10,049 bases of DNA from Actinomycetes bacterium (lineage in GTDB: Bacteria; Actinomycetota; Acidimicrobiia; Acidimicrobiales; Bog-793): contig JAKAOD010000074.1 of assembly GCA_021823365.1 (NCBI GenBank), positions 1 through 10,049 on the forward strand, read 5' to 3'. Numbering within the stretch: the first letter of the stretch is position 1; each line of letters opens with the position of its first letter. Below are positions 1 through 5,243 of the stretch, one piece after another. The notes below the pieces were generated by a model. The model was not told where the DNA came from and ran no database searches. It worked only from the letters and a program-made list of their open reading frames with translations. A program made the position numbers and the translations under genes.

Positions 1-1155
1 TCTCTGCGCACGTTCCGGGCTGGTCCACAGCTCGGCGACGCGCCGTGCGAGCTCCTTCGACGTCGCTGCGGCCGAACCCGAGAGCTCGACGAGGAAGCCG
101 GTGGCGCCGTCCTCGACGAGGGTCGTGAGCCCGCCGACGGCCGACGCGACGACGGGCACGCCACAGGCGGCGGCCTCCAGTGCCACGAGCCCGAAGGACT
201 CGGACCTGCTCGGCACGAGACACGCGTCCGCCGCCCGGTAGTAGGTCGAGAGCAGCTCGCGCGACTGCGGCGGCACGAATCGGACGCGCCGCTCGAGGCT
301 GCCGGAGCGCACGAGCTCGCGCAGGCGCGCGCGCTCGCCCGGCCCCTCAGGCCCGCTCGGCCCCCCGACGAGGACGAGCTCCGATCCCTCGATCCCGAGC
401 GCGTCGAGTGCCTCCAGGCAGCCGAGCGCGGCGCCGGCTCCCTTCAGCGGCTGGATCCTGCCGACGAAGAGGACCAGCGGGCCGAGCGGCGCGAGACCGA
501 GCGCCTGGCGCGCCTGGCGCCGGTCACCGGGCGAGAAGACGGCCCGATCGACACCGGGCGCCACGATCTCGATCCGGGCAGGGTCGGCGCCGTAGAGCTC
601 GGCGAGCTGGTCGGCCTCGACCGCGCAGCTCGCGAGGAGGGCGTCGGCGCATCCGACGACCTCGGCCTCCGCCAAGGCGCGTCTGCCGGCCGACCCGCCG
701 TCTCGTTCCTCCGGCGCGACCTCGGCCTTCACGCGGTCGAGCGTGTGGAACGTCGCGACGAGCGGCAGCCCGAGGCGGTGCTTGAGCGCGTGGCCGGCGA
801 CGCCGGAGAGCCAGTAGTTCGCGTGCAGCGCATCGGCCGGGGAGCCAGATCTCGCCTGCTCCGCCAGGAGGGTGGCGACACGGTCGGCGTAGGCCGGGAC
901 GAGCCTCCACAGCTCCGACTTCTCGACCTCGCAACTGGGCCCGGCCTCGACGTGGTGCACGACGAAGCCCGGCTCGACCTCGACGAGCGGCGGGTCCCTG
1001 CGTCCGTTCGCCCGCGTGTAGACGTCGCAGGCGACGCCGGCCCGGGCGAGCGCAGAGGAGAGCTCGCGCACGTAGACGTTCATCCCACCGCCGTCGCCGA
1101 CGCCGGCCTGGGCGAGTGGCGAGGTGTGCATCGAGAGCACGGCGAGCCGGCGCAT
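1..1155 (-). CDS. mshA: MshA-like GT4 glycosyltransferase (D-inositol-3-phosphate glycosyltransferase), 3' end cut by window
   Basis: Likely transfers GlcNAc from UDP-GlcNAc to 1L-myo-inositol 1-phosphate, the first step of mycothiol synthesis in the cytosol. The visible 385 residues begin MRRLAVLSMHTSPLAQ and run through GVGDGGGMNVYVREL (about residues 18-32), which is the acceptor-loop signature of the MshA/sucrose-phosphate-synthase group. NYWLSG (113-118) and FHTLDRVK (136-143) follow. In the C-terminal GT-B half come GRIQPLKG and an EX7E motif inside SESFGLVALEAAACGVPVV. The reading frame is open to the left edge; MshA proteins are usually about 420-450 residues, so only the C-terminal tail is missing. 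The ATG at 1155 puts the usual N-terminal strand at residue 1; there is no good Shine-Dalgarno sequence, but a TAnnnT box lies 8 bases upstream. It follows the XRE gene on the same strand after 31 bases. Another GT4 sugar transferase cannot be excluded, but the N-terminal motif strongly favours MshA. Confidence 0.8.
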   Translation of the reverse strand, partial: MRRLAVLSMHTSPLAQAGVGDGGGMNVYVRELSSALARAGVACDVYTRANGRRDPPLVEVEPGFVVHHVEAGPSCEVEKSELWRLVPAYADRVATLLAEQARSGSPADALHANYWLSGVAGHALKHRLGLPLVATFHTLDRVKAEVAPEERDGGSAGRRALAEAEVVGCADALLASCAVEADQLAELYGADPARIEIVAPGVDRAVFSPGDRRQARQALGLAPLGPLVLFVGRIQPLKGAGAALGCLEALDALGIEGSELVLVGGPSGPEGPGERARLRELVRSGSLERRVRFVPPQSRELLSTYYRAADACLVPSRSESFGLVALEAAACGVPVVASAVGGLTTLVEDGATGFLVELSGSAAATSKELARRVAELWTSPERAQR

Positions 1156-1159
1156 TCCC

Positions 1160-1179
1160 GCCGAGCGTACCGGCTCGGC
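1160..1179. repeat. Inverted repeat in front of mshA (7-bp arms)
   Basis: GCCGAGC and GCTCGGC form perfect 7-base arms around a 6-base centre, in the 31-base gap between the XRE regulator stop and the mshA start. The repeat covers the putative mshA -10 box. It could be an operator, for example for the neighbouring XRE protein, or a weak attenuating or terminating hairpin. The sequence alone does not decide. Confidence 0.5.
1164..1169 (-). promoter_or_regulatory. Possible -10 box of mshA (near-leaderless)
   Basis: On the minus strand GGTACGCT contains TACGCT, a TAnnnT-type actinobacterial -10, ending 8 bases before the mshA ATG. Transcription would start at or within two bases of the ATG. No convincing -35 is visible. 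TAnnnT is a weak motif, so the call rests mainly on its position and on its recurrence at other starts here. Confidence 0.3.
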
Positions 1180-1186
1180 CCGGCGA

Positions 1187-1597
1187 TCAGGCCCCCTTGC
1201 CCGGCGCCTCGCGACCGCCGGCGCCGCCTCGGCCGCTCGCCGAGCCGGCGTGGCGATAGGACCAGTAGACGCGGACGAGCGCCTGGCGCTGCTCCTCGCT
1301 CAGGAACGGGTCGGCGAGGATGCGCCGGTCGAGGTCGTCCTCCACAGGCCGGTCTTCGAGGATCCCGGCCTCGACGTAGAGCGTCTCGGCCGAGATCCGA
1401 AGCGCCCGTGCGAGCTGCTGGAGGATCTGGGCGGAGGGCTTCCGAAGGCCCCGCTCGATCTGGCTCAGGTAGGGGTTGGAGACACCGGCGAGCTCCGAGA
1501 GCCGCCGGAGCGAGAGGCTGGCGACGGCGCGTTGCTGGCGGATGAAGCCCCCGATGTCGCCCAGGTGGTCTCGCCGCCCGGGCGGCCCGACGGTCAC
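1187..1597 (-). CDS. XRE-family small HTH regulator (Rv0474-like)
   Basis: A cytosolic DNA-binding protein of 136 residues. The HTH_3/XRE domain covers about residues 15-73: DIGGFIRQQR, then SLRRLSELAGVSNPYLSQIERG, then RKPSAQILQQLARALRIS. The VSNPYLSQIERGLRKPS stretch is nearly the same as I recall for mycobacterial Rv0474 and its actinobacterial relatives. After the HTH come LYVEAGILE and a helical tail (about 80-115, DDLDRRILADPFLSEEQRQALVR), ending in a Gly/Arg/Ala-rich disordered end. I place the start at the GTG at 1597, which overlaps the sodX stop as GTGA, a typical translational-coupling arrangement; an upstream extension would only read through sodX in another frame. It stands between sodX and mshA, so it may control this oxidative-stress set, but its ligand and targets are unknown. 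Confidence 0.85.
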   Translation of the reverse strand: MTVGPPGRRDHLGDIGGFIRQQRAVASLSLRRLSELAGVSNPYLSQIERGLRKPSAQILQQLARALRISAETLYVEAGILEDRPVEDDLDRRILADPFLSEEQRQALVRVYWSYRHAGSASGRGGAGGREAPGKGA

Positions 1598-2157
1598 CGC
1601 GTCACCGCCCCCACGGCAAGGCGCTCCCGCGGCGCCCCCAGATGGCCTCCTGCGGGCCCCGGACGCAGGCGGCCGGCGGCCCACGCGGGCGCGTAGCGGT
1701 ACCAGGCCCTCCCGACGGCGAGCTCGCGCGGCACCGGGCCGAAGCTGCGGCTGTCCCGGCTCGCGGCGGGGTTGTCGCCGAGGACGACGATGCTCCCTCC
1801 GCGCGCGGAGCCGACGCGCTTGACGATCAGTCGCCCGGACGCCTCGGGGTCTCGGACGACGGCGAGGTCGCCGGGGGTGAGCCTCGGTCCCCGGCGCCCG
1901 AAGAGCCGGCGCGCGACGAGCAGCCGGTCGCCGGGCGCGAGTCCCGGCAGCATGCTCGGCCCCTCGACCTCCACCCGCTTCGCGCACAGCGCCCACCACG
2001 CCAGAAAGCTCGCGAGCGACACCGCGAGCGAGCTCCCGACGAGCGCGCCGCCACCGAGCGTGCGCCGGGGACGGGTGGTGCCGCGACGATGGACGGTAGT
2101 GTCGGAGCCGTCGCCTTCCGCGGCGACAGCACCCCGCCCGTCAGGGGAGCTCGGCAT
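1594..2157 (-). CDS. sodX: Nickel-type superoxide dismutase maturation protease (S26 signal-peptidase-like)
   Basis: Predicted Ser/Lys membrane protease that cuts the leader from pro-SodN so that the new N-terminal His can join the nickel site. The 187-residue reading has one hydrophobic segment (about 35-58, ending FLAWWALCA), then VEVEGPSMLPGLAPGD with the nucleophile Ser68, RLIVKRV with the general-base Lys113, and VVLGDNPAASRDSRSFGPV (124-142), the S26 box with GDN and SRDSR. The gene lies head-to-head with sodN, which is the strongest functional clue. The start is uncertain: ATG 2157 is the first that does not overlap sodN and leaves 22 bases between the two starts, but its Shine-Dalgarno sequence is poor. 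GTG 2022 behind GGGAG would give 142 residues, nearer the usual family size, but would shorten the membrane helix. The stop overlaps the XRE start by 4 bases. Confidence 0.85.
   Translation of the reverse strand: MPSSPDGRGAVAAEGDGSDTTVHRRGTTRPRRTLGGGALVGSSLAVSLASFLAWWALCAKRVEVEGPSMLPGLAPGDRLLVARRLFGRRGPRLTPGDLAVVRDPEASGRLIVKRVGSARGGSIVVLGDNPAASRDSRSFGPVPRELAVGRAWYRYAPAWAAGRLRPGPAGGHLGAPRERLAVGAVTR
2095..2102 (+). promoter_or_regulatory. Possible -10 region of sodN
   Basis: GGTAGTGT contains a TAnnnT box and has the GGTAnnnT form also seen before the aldo/keto reductase, the amidase and mshA. It would start the sodN transcript about 70 bases before the ATG, inside the 5' end of sodX. No clear -35 is visible. 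Weak support. Confidence 0.25.
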
Positions 2158-2166
2158 CGGAGACCC

Positions 2167-2172
2167 AAGGAG
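2167..2172 (+). promoter_or_regulatory. Ribosome binding site fixing the sodN start
   Basis: AAGGAG lies 7 bases before the ATG at 2180. It selects this ATG over the long in-frame upstream extension through the antisense of sodX. The site occupies the 22-base gap between the sodN and sodX start codons. Confidence 0.75.
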
Positions 2173-2179
2173 ACCTGGC

Positions 2180-2599
2180 ATGCAGCTGACCTCGCGCCTT
2201 TTCACCGTAGTCGACCGCTTCCGCTCCCCCGAGACGGCCCATGCCCACTGCGACCTGCCCTGCGGCGTCTACGACCCGGCCCAGGCGCGCATCGAGGCCG
2301 ACTCGGTGAAGGCGATCATGGAGAAGTGGCACGCGTCGGAGGACCCGGTGTTCCGCGAGCGCGCGACCACCATCAAGGAGGAGCGGGCCGAGCTCGTCAA
2401 GCACCACCTCTGGGTCCTATGGACCGACTACTTCAAGCCCGAGCACCTCGAGAGGTACCCGCAGCTCCACGATCTGTTCTGGAAGACGACGAAGGCGGCC
2501 GGCGAGGCGAAGAAGACGAACGACGTCGCCGTCGCGACGAGGCTGCTCGACGGGATCGCCGAGATCGACAAGATCTTCTGGGAGACGAAGAAGGCCTGA
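2180..2599 (+). CDS. sodN: Nickel-containing superoxide dismutase (NiSOD) precursor
   Basis: Converts superoxide to oxygen and hydrogen peroxide in the cytosol, as a homohexamer with one nickel per subunit in characterised NiSODs. The 139-residue product has a 22-residue leader ending ETAHA, then the nickel hook HCDLPCGVYDPAQ (23-35). Mature His1, Cys2, Cys6 and Tyr9 (His23, Cys24, Cys28, Tyr31 here) are all present. The mature chain would be 117 residues, the usual length for Streptomyces NiSOD. The rest is the helical-bundle body (EADSVKAIMEKWH, then KEERAELVKHHLWVLWTDYF, then LLDGIAEIDKIFW). The start is set by AAGGAG 7 bases upstream. The gene for the maturation protease is divergent and adjacent. 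In Streptomyces sodN is nickel-induced through Nur; I could not identify a Nur box here. Identification is firm because the hook motif is diagnostic. Confidence 0.97.
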   Translation: MQLTSRLFTVVDRFRSPETAHAHCDLPCGVYDPAQARIEADSVKAIMEKWHASEDPVFRERATTIKEERAELVKHHLWVLWTDYFKPEHLERYPQLHDLFWKTTKAAGEAKKTNDVAVATRLLDGIAEIDKIFWETKKA

Positions 2600-2643
2600 C
2601 GAGGCCACCGGCTCCTGGCGGCCGCGCCGCCGATCCCGCCTGG

Positions 2644-2668
2644 CCCGCCGGCACTGAGCCCCGGCGGG
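2644..2668 (+). terminator. GC-rich hairpin downstream of sodN
   Basis: CCCGCCGG (2644-2651) and CCGGCGGG (2661-2668) pair perfectly over 8 bases with a 9-base loop, 45 bases after the sodN stop. There is no T-tract, as is common for actinobacterial terminators. A second hairpin, CCCGCC/GGCGGG (2681-2686 with 2692-2697, 5-base loop), follows at once. Together they probably end sodN transcription and could also act on leftward transcripts. Confidence 0.5.
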
Positions 2669-2685
2669 AAGGTCGCGAAGCCCGC

Positions 2686-2835
2686 CTATCCGGCGGGGCT
2701 CGAAGGCAGGCCGTCGGCCGCGACGCCAGGAGGCAGCGACTCGGCCTCGAGCCGCTCGACGGCGCCCTCGACACGGTCGATCACCTCACGGACCGAGCGC
2801 AGCACCTCCTCGGCCCGGGCGAGCGCGGCGTCCAC
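2686..2835 (-). CDS. Possible 49-residue coiled-coil small protein
   Basis: Not a family I recognise. A GTG-started frame reads VDAALARAEEVLRSVREVID, then RVEGAVERLEAESLPPGVAA and a short Ser/Pro end, stopping at TAG. Residues 1-32 have heptad-like spacing of Ala, Leu, Val and Ile between charged residues, so one amphipathic or coiled-coil helix is likely. Codon third positions are almost all G or C, as in the real genes. A TAnnnT box (TAGGCT, 2842-2847) ends exactly 6 bases before the GTG, which would suit a leaderless message; there is no good Shine-Dalgarno sequence. It follows the aldo/keto reductase by 64 bases on the same strand. The stop lies in the loop of a hairpin. It is the only gene candidate in the 300-base gap 2600-2899, and a chance open frame in GC-rich DNA is quite possible. 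Confidence 0.4.
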   Translation of the reverse strand: MDAALARAEEVLRSVREVIDRVEGAVERLEAESLPPGVAADGLPSSPAG

Positions 2836-2841
2836 CCGCCG

Positions 2842-2847
2842 AGCCTA
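2842..2847 (-). promoter_or_regulatory. Possible -10 box for the small ORF (leaderless geometry)
   Basis: TAGGCT followed by six bases and then GTG. The sequence GCTCGGCGGG after the box is shared with the region just before mshA. A -10 ending at -7 would place +1 on the G of GTG. Confidence 0.25.
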
Positions 2848-2899
2848 ACTTCCGCCCGACCCCGGCGGCTCCGCGGCGCGCCGTGGCTCGCACCCGCGG

Positions 2900-3880
2900 T
2901 CACCTCCCGATCGGGCTCATGTCCCGGTAGCGATCGCCCGCGGCGGCCCCCTTCGGGATCTGCTCGTCGAGGAAGGCGAGGTCCTCGGCGCCGAGCTCGA
3001 CGCCGAGCGCGCCGAGGTTGTCGTCGAGGTAGGCGAGGTGCTTCGTGCCCGGGATCGGCACGACGTCCTCCCCCCGCGAGAGCACCCAGGCGATCGCCAC
3101 CTGCGCCGCGGTGCAGCCCTTGCGCTTGGCGAGATCGCCGACGGCACGTGCCAAGGCCAGGTTCGCCTCGAGGTGCCCGGCCTCAAAGCGCGGATTGGCA
3201 CGGCGGAAGTCGTCCTCGGCCAGCTCCTCGGCCGAGGTGATCTGCCCCGTCAGGAAGCCGCGGCCGAGCGGGCTGTAGGCGACGAAGCCGATGCCGAGCT
3301 CGCGCACGGTCGGGAGCACCTCGTCCTCGCAGTCGCGGCTCCAGAGGCTGTGCTCGGACTGGAGCGCCGAGATCGGGTGGACGGCGTGCGCCCGCCGGAT
3401 CGTCGCCGGGGCGGCCTCGGAGAGCCCGAGGAAGCGCACCTTGCCCGCCGTCACGAGCTCCGACATGGCGCCGACGGTCTCCTCGATCGGGACCTTCGGG
3501 TCGACGCGGTGCTGGTAGTAGAGATCGATGACCTCGACGCCGAGGCGCACCAGGGAGGCATCGCAGGCCTGCCGGACGTACTCCGGCCTCCCGTTGATCC
3601 CGAGCCGGGTGCCGTCGGGAAGGCGCTGGTTGCCGAACTTCGTCGCCAGCACGACCTCGTCCCGCCGCTCGGCGATCGCCCGCCCGACGAGCTGCTCGTT
3701 CGTGAACGGGCCGTACATGTCCGCCGTGTCGACCAGCGTGACGCCGAGGTCGAGGGCGCGATGGATCACCGCGGTCGACTCGTCGTCGTTCGAAGGGCCG
3801 TAGAACTCGCTCATCCCCATGCAGCCGAGACCGACCGCCGAGACGACGAGCCCCTCGTCCCCGAGAGCCCGGAGCTCCAT
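2900..3880 (-). CDS. Aldo/keto reductase (AKR13-like)
   Basis: An NADPH-dependent cytosolic oxidoreductase of 326 residues with the (alpha/beta)8 barrel of the AKR superfamily. The catalytic tetrad is complete: Asp51 and Tyr56 in [10 protein letters not shown], Lys81 in LATKFGN and His124 in LYYQHRVD. Other family landmarks are [13 protein letters not shown] at the N-terminus, [17 protein letters not shown], the strand [26 protein letters not shown], and the cofactor-binding end [18 protein letters not shown]. Length and motifs match the bacterial group often annotated as pyridoxal reductase or general aldehyde/ketone reductase (AKR11/13). The substrate cannot be told from sequence. The start ATG has GGAGGAGG five bases upstream. 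The gene is divergent from xylA with a shared 175-base control region, which leaves open a role in sugar or aldehyde metabolism. Confidence 0.93.
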   Translation of the reverse strand: MELRALGDEGLVVSAVGLGCMGMSEFYGPSNDDESTAVIHRALDLGVTLVDTADMYGPFTNEQLVGRAIAERRDEVVLATKFGNQRLPDGTRLGINGRPEYVRQACDASLVRLGVEVIDLYYQHRVDPKVPIEETVGAMSELVTAGKVRFLGLSEAAPATIRRAHAVHPISALQSEHSLWSRDCEDEVLPTVRELGIGFVAYSPLGRGFLTGQITSAEELAEDDFRRANPRFEAGHLEANLALARAVGDLAKRKGCTAAQVAIAWVLSRGEDVVPIPGTKHLAYLDDNLGALGVELGAEDLAFLDEQIPKGAAAGDRYRDMSPIGR

Positions 3881-3885
3881 CGCGA

Positions 3886-3893
3886 CCTCCTCC
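3886..3893 (-). promoter_or_regulatory. Strong ribosome binding site of the aldo/keto reductase
   Basis: GGAGGAGG on the minus strand, 5 bases before the ATG at 3880, fixes that start. Confidence 0.8.
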
Positions 3894-3922
3894 GGCCCGC
3901 GCCCTCGGCAGGCCCCGGCGGA

Positions 3923-3930
3923 AGGCTACC
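3923..3930 (-). promoter_or_regulatory. Possible -10 region of the aldo/keto reductase
   Basis: GGTAGCCT on the minus strand, 42 bases before the ATG. The identical octamer occurs at 6563-6570 in front of the amidase gene. A transcript from here would carry a leader of about 35 bases that includes the strong ribosome binding site. No -35 is obvious. Confidence 0.35.
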
Positions 3931-3953
3931 GACGCCAAGGGTGCGAGGGCCCG

Positions 3954-3983
3954 TTGACGCCCGGGCGGCTCAGGTTTTAAGTT
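3954..3983 (+). promoter_or_regulatory. Predicted xylA promoter
   Basis: TTGACG (3954-3959, five of six bases of the consensus -35) and TAAGTT (3978-3983, TAnnnT -10) are separated by 18 bases. This is the best sigma70-type promoter in the window. It lies in a locally AT-richer patch, about 70 bases before the xylA ATG. The -10 overlaps the palindromic operator. Confidence 0.6.
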
Positions 3984-3995
3984 CAAGACTTGAAC
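3981..3995. promoter_or_regulatory. Palindromic operator on the xylA promoter (candidate ROK/XylR site)
   Basis: GTTCAAGACTTGAAC is a perfect inverted repeat of 7-base arms around one central base. It overlaps the end of the predicted -10 and the expected transcription start of xylA, the classic place for a repressor. A further GAAC half-site follows directly at 3996-3999. The ROK-family regulator encoded right after xylA is the natural candidate to bind it, with xylose or a related sugar as inducer. The binding partner is inferred; the palindrome is seen. Confidence 0.7.
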
Positions 3996-4042
3996 GAACT
4001 CGGTCCGCCAGACGCCGGCCGGGCGTCGAGGCCGCCCGAGGC

Positions 4043-4053
4043 GGGAGGAGGAG
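4043..4053 (+). promoter_or_regulatory. Ribosome binding site of xylA
   Basis: GGGAGGAGGAG just before the ATG at 4056; the GGAGG core at 4044-4048 is 7 bases from it. It decides for this ATG over an in-frame TTG at 3990. Confidence 0.8.
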
Positions 4054-4055
4054 CC

Positions 4056-5243
4056 ATGCCCGGATCACCGACTCGCGACGACAGGTTCTCCTTCGGGCTC
4101 TGGACCGTCGGATGGCAGGCGCGGGACCCTTTCGGCGACGCGACGCGCCCGCCGCTCGACGCCGTCGAGGCCGTCCACAGGCTGGCGGAGCTCGGCGCCT
4201 ACGGCGTCACCTTCCACGACGACGACCTCGTGCCTTTCGGCTCGCCCACGGCCGAGCGCGAGGGGAGGATCAAGCGCTTCCGTGCCGCGCTCGACGCGAC
4301 GGGCCTCGTCGTGCCGATGGTCACGACGAACCTGTTCACCCATCCGATGTTCAAGGACGGCGCCTTCACGAGCAACGACCGGGGCGTGAGGCGCTACGCG
4401 CTGCGCAAGGTGATGGCCAACCTCGACCTTGCCGCCGAGCTCGGGGCTCGGACGTACGTCTTCTGGGGCGGTCGCGAGGGGTCGGAGACCGACGCGGCGA
4501 AGGACGTCCGGTCCGCCCTCGAGCGCTACCGCGAGGCCATCGACACGCTCGCCGCCTACGTCGTCGACCGCCGCTACCAGATCCGCTTCGCCATCGAGCC
4601 GAAGCCCAACGAGCCGCGGGGCGACATCATCCTCCCGACGGTCGGGAGCGCGCTCGCGTTCATCTCCTCGCTCGAGCACCGCGAGATGGTGGGCGTCAAT
4701 CCCGAGGTCGGCCACGAGCAGATGGCGGGGATGAACTTCGTCCACAGCGTCGCCCAGGCGCTGTGGCACGGAAAGCTGTTCCACATCGACCTCAACGGGC
4801 AGCACGGCGCCAAGTACGACCAGGACCTGGTCTTCGGCCACGGCGATCTGCTGAGCGCCTTCTTCCTCGTCGACCTGCTCGAGCACGGCGCCCCAGGCGG
4901 CGGGCCCGCCTACGACGGGCCGAGGCACTTCGACTACAAGCCGTTCCGAACTGAGGACGCCGAGGGAGTGTGGGCGTCGGCGGCGGCGAACATGCGTACC
5001 TATCTGCTCCTCAAAGAGCGCGCCGCCAGCTTCCGCGCCGATCCGGAGGTCCAGGCGGCACTTCGGGCGAGCCAGGTCGGCGAGCTCGGGACGCCGACCC
5101 TCGCCGAGGGCGAGACCTTCCGCGAGCTGCTCGCCGACCCAGACGCCTACGAGCGGTTCGACGTCGAGGAGGCCGCTGCCCACGGCTACGGCTTCGCCCG
5201 CTTGGACCAGCTGGCCGTCGAGCACGTCCTCGGGGCGCGCTGA
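4056..5243 (+). CDS. xylA: Xylose isomerase, class I (Streptomyces type)
   Basis: Interconverts D-xylose and D-xylulose (and glucose/fructose) in the cytosol; a two-metal, usually tetrameric TIM-barrel enzyme. The 395 residues can be numbered exactly as the Streptomyces enzyme: Trp16, His54 and Asp57 in [12 protein letters not shown], Phe94 in [13 protein letters not shown], Trp137 in YVFWGGREG, Glu181 and Lys183 in AIEPKPNEP, Glu217 and His220 in [11 protein letters not shown], Asp245 in FHIDLNGQ, Asp255 and Asp257 in KYDQDLVFG, and Asp287 in [11 protein letters not shown]. All metal ligands and the catalytic His/Lys are present, so it should be active. The start is chosen by the strong ribosome binding site and by the N-terminal match [21 protein letters not shown] regulator follows immediately. 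No xylulokinase or xylose transporter gene lies in the window. Confidence 0.98.
   Translation: MPGSPTRDDRFSFGLWTVGWQARDPFGDATRPPLDAVEAVHRLAELGAYGVTFHDDDLVPFGSPTAEREGRIKRFRAALDATGLVVPMVTTNLFTHPMFKDGAFTSNDRGVRRYALRKVMANLDLAAELGARTYVFWGGREGSETDAAKDVRSALERYREAIDTLAAYVVDRRYQIRFAIEPKPNEPRGDIILPTVGSALAFISSLEHREMVGVNPEVGHEQMAGMNFVHSVAQALWHGKLFHIDLNGQHGAKYDQDLVFGHGDLLSAFFLVDLLEHGAPGGGPAYDGPRHFDYKPFRTEDAEGVWASAAANMRTYLLLKERAASFRADPEVQAALRASQVGELGTPTLAEGETFRELLADPDAYERFDVEEAAAHGYGFARLDQLAVEHVLGAR

Noticed and set aside
1598..1999. N-terminal extension of the XRE regulator to an ATG at 1999
   Set aside because: The extension is a basic, Arg/Pro-rich out-of-frame reading of sodX; the GTG at 1597 overlapping the sodX stop gives a normal-sized Rv0474-like protein.
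1772..2179. Long N-terminal extension of sodN upstream of 2180
   Set aside because: It is antisense to sodX; the ATG at 2180 has AAGGAG at ideal spacing and yields a normal NiSOD leader.
1642..3240. A 532-residue plus-strand open frame across sodX, sodN and the aldo/keto reductase
   Set aside because: Low-complexity Arg/Pro-rich product, overlapping three well-supported genes in other frames.
3990..4055. In-frame TTG at 3990 as the xylA start (it coincides with the predicted +1)
   Set aside because: The ATG at 4056 has a very strong ribosome binding site and gives numbering identical to Streptomyces xylose isomerase. The extension lies in the operator and leader and resembles no xylose isomerase N-terminus.
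3038..4954. A 638-residue open frame on the plus strand running antisense to the aldo/keto reductase and on through xylA
   Set aside because: It is Arg/Pro/Ala-rich with no family motifs, and crosses the xylA promoter and xylA in another frame. Both genes it overlaps have complete catalytic motifs. It is a GC-skew shadow.
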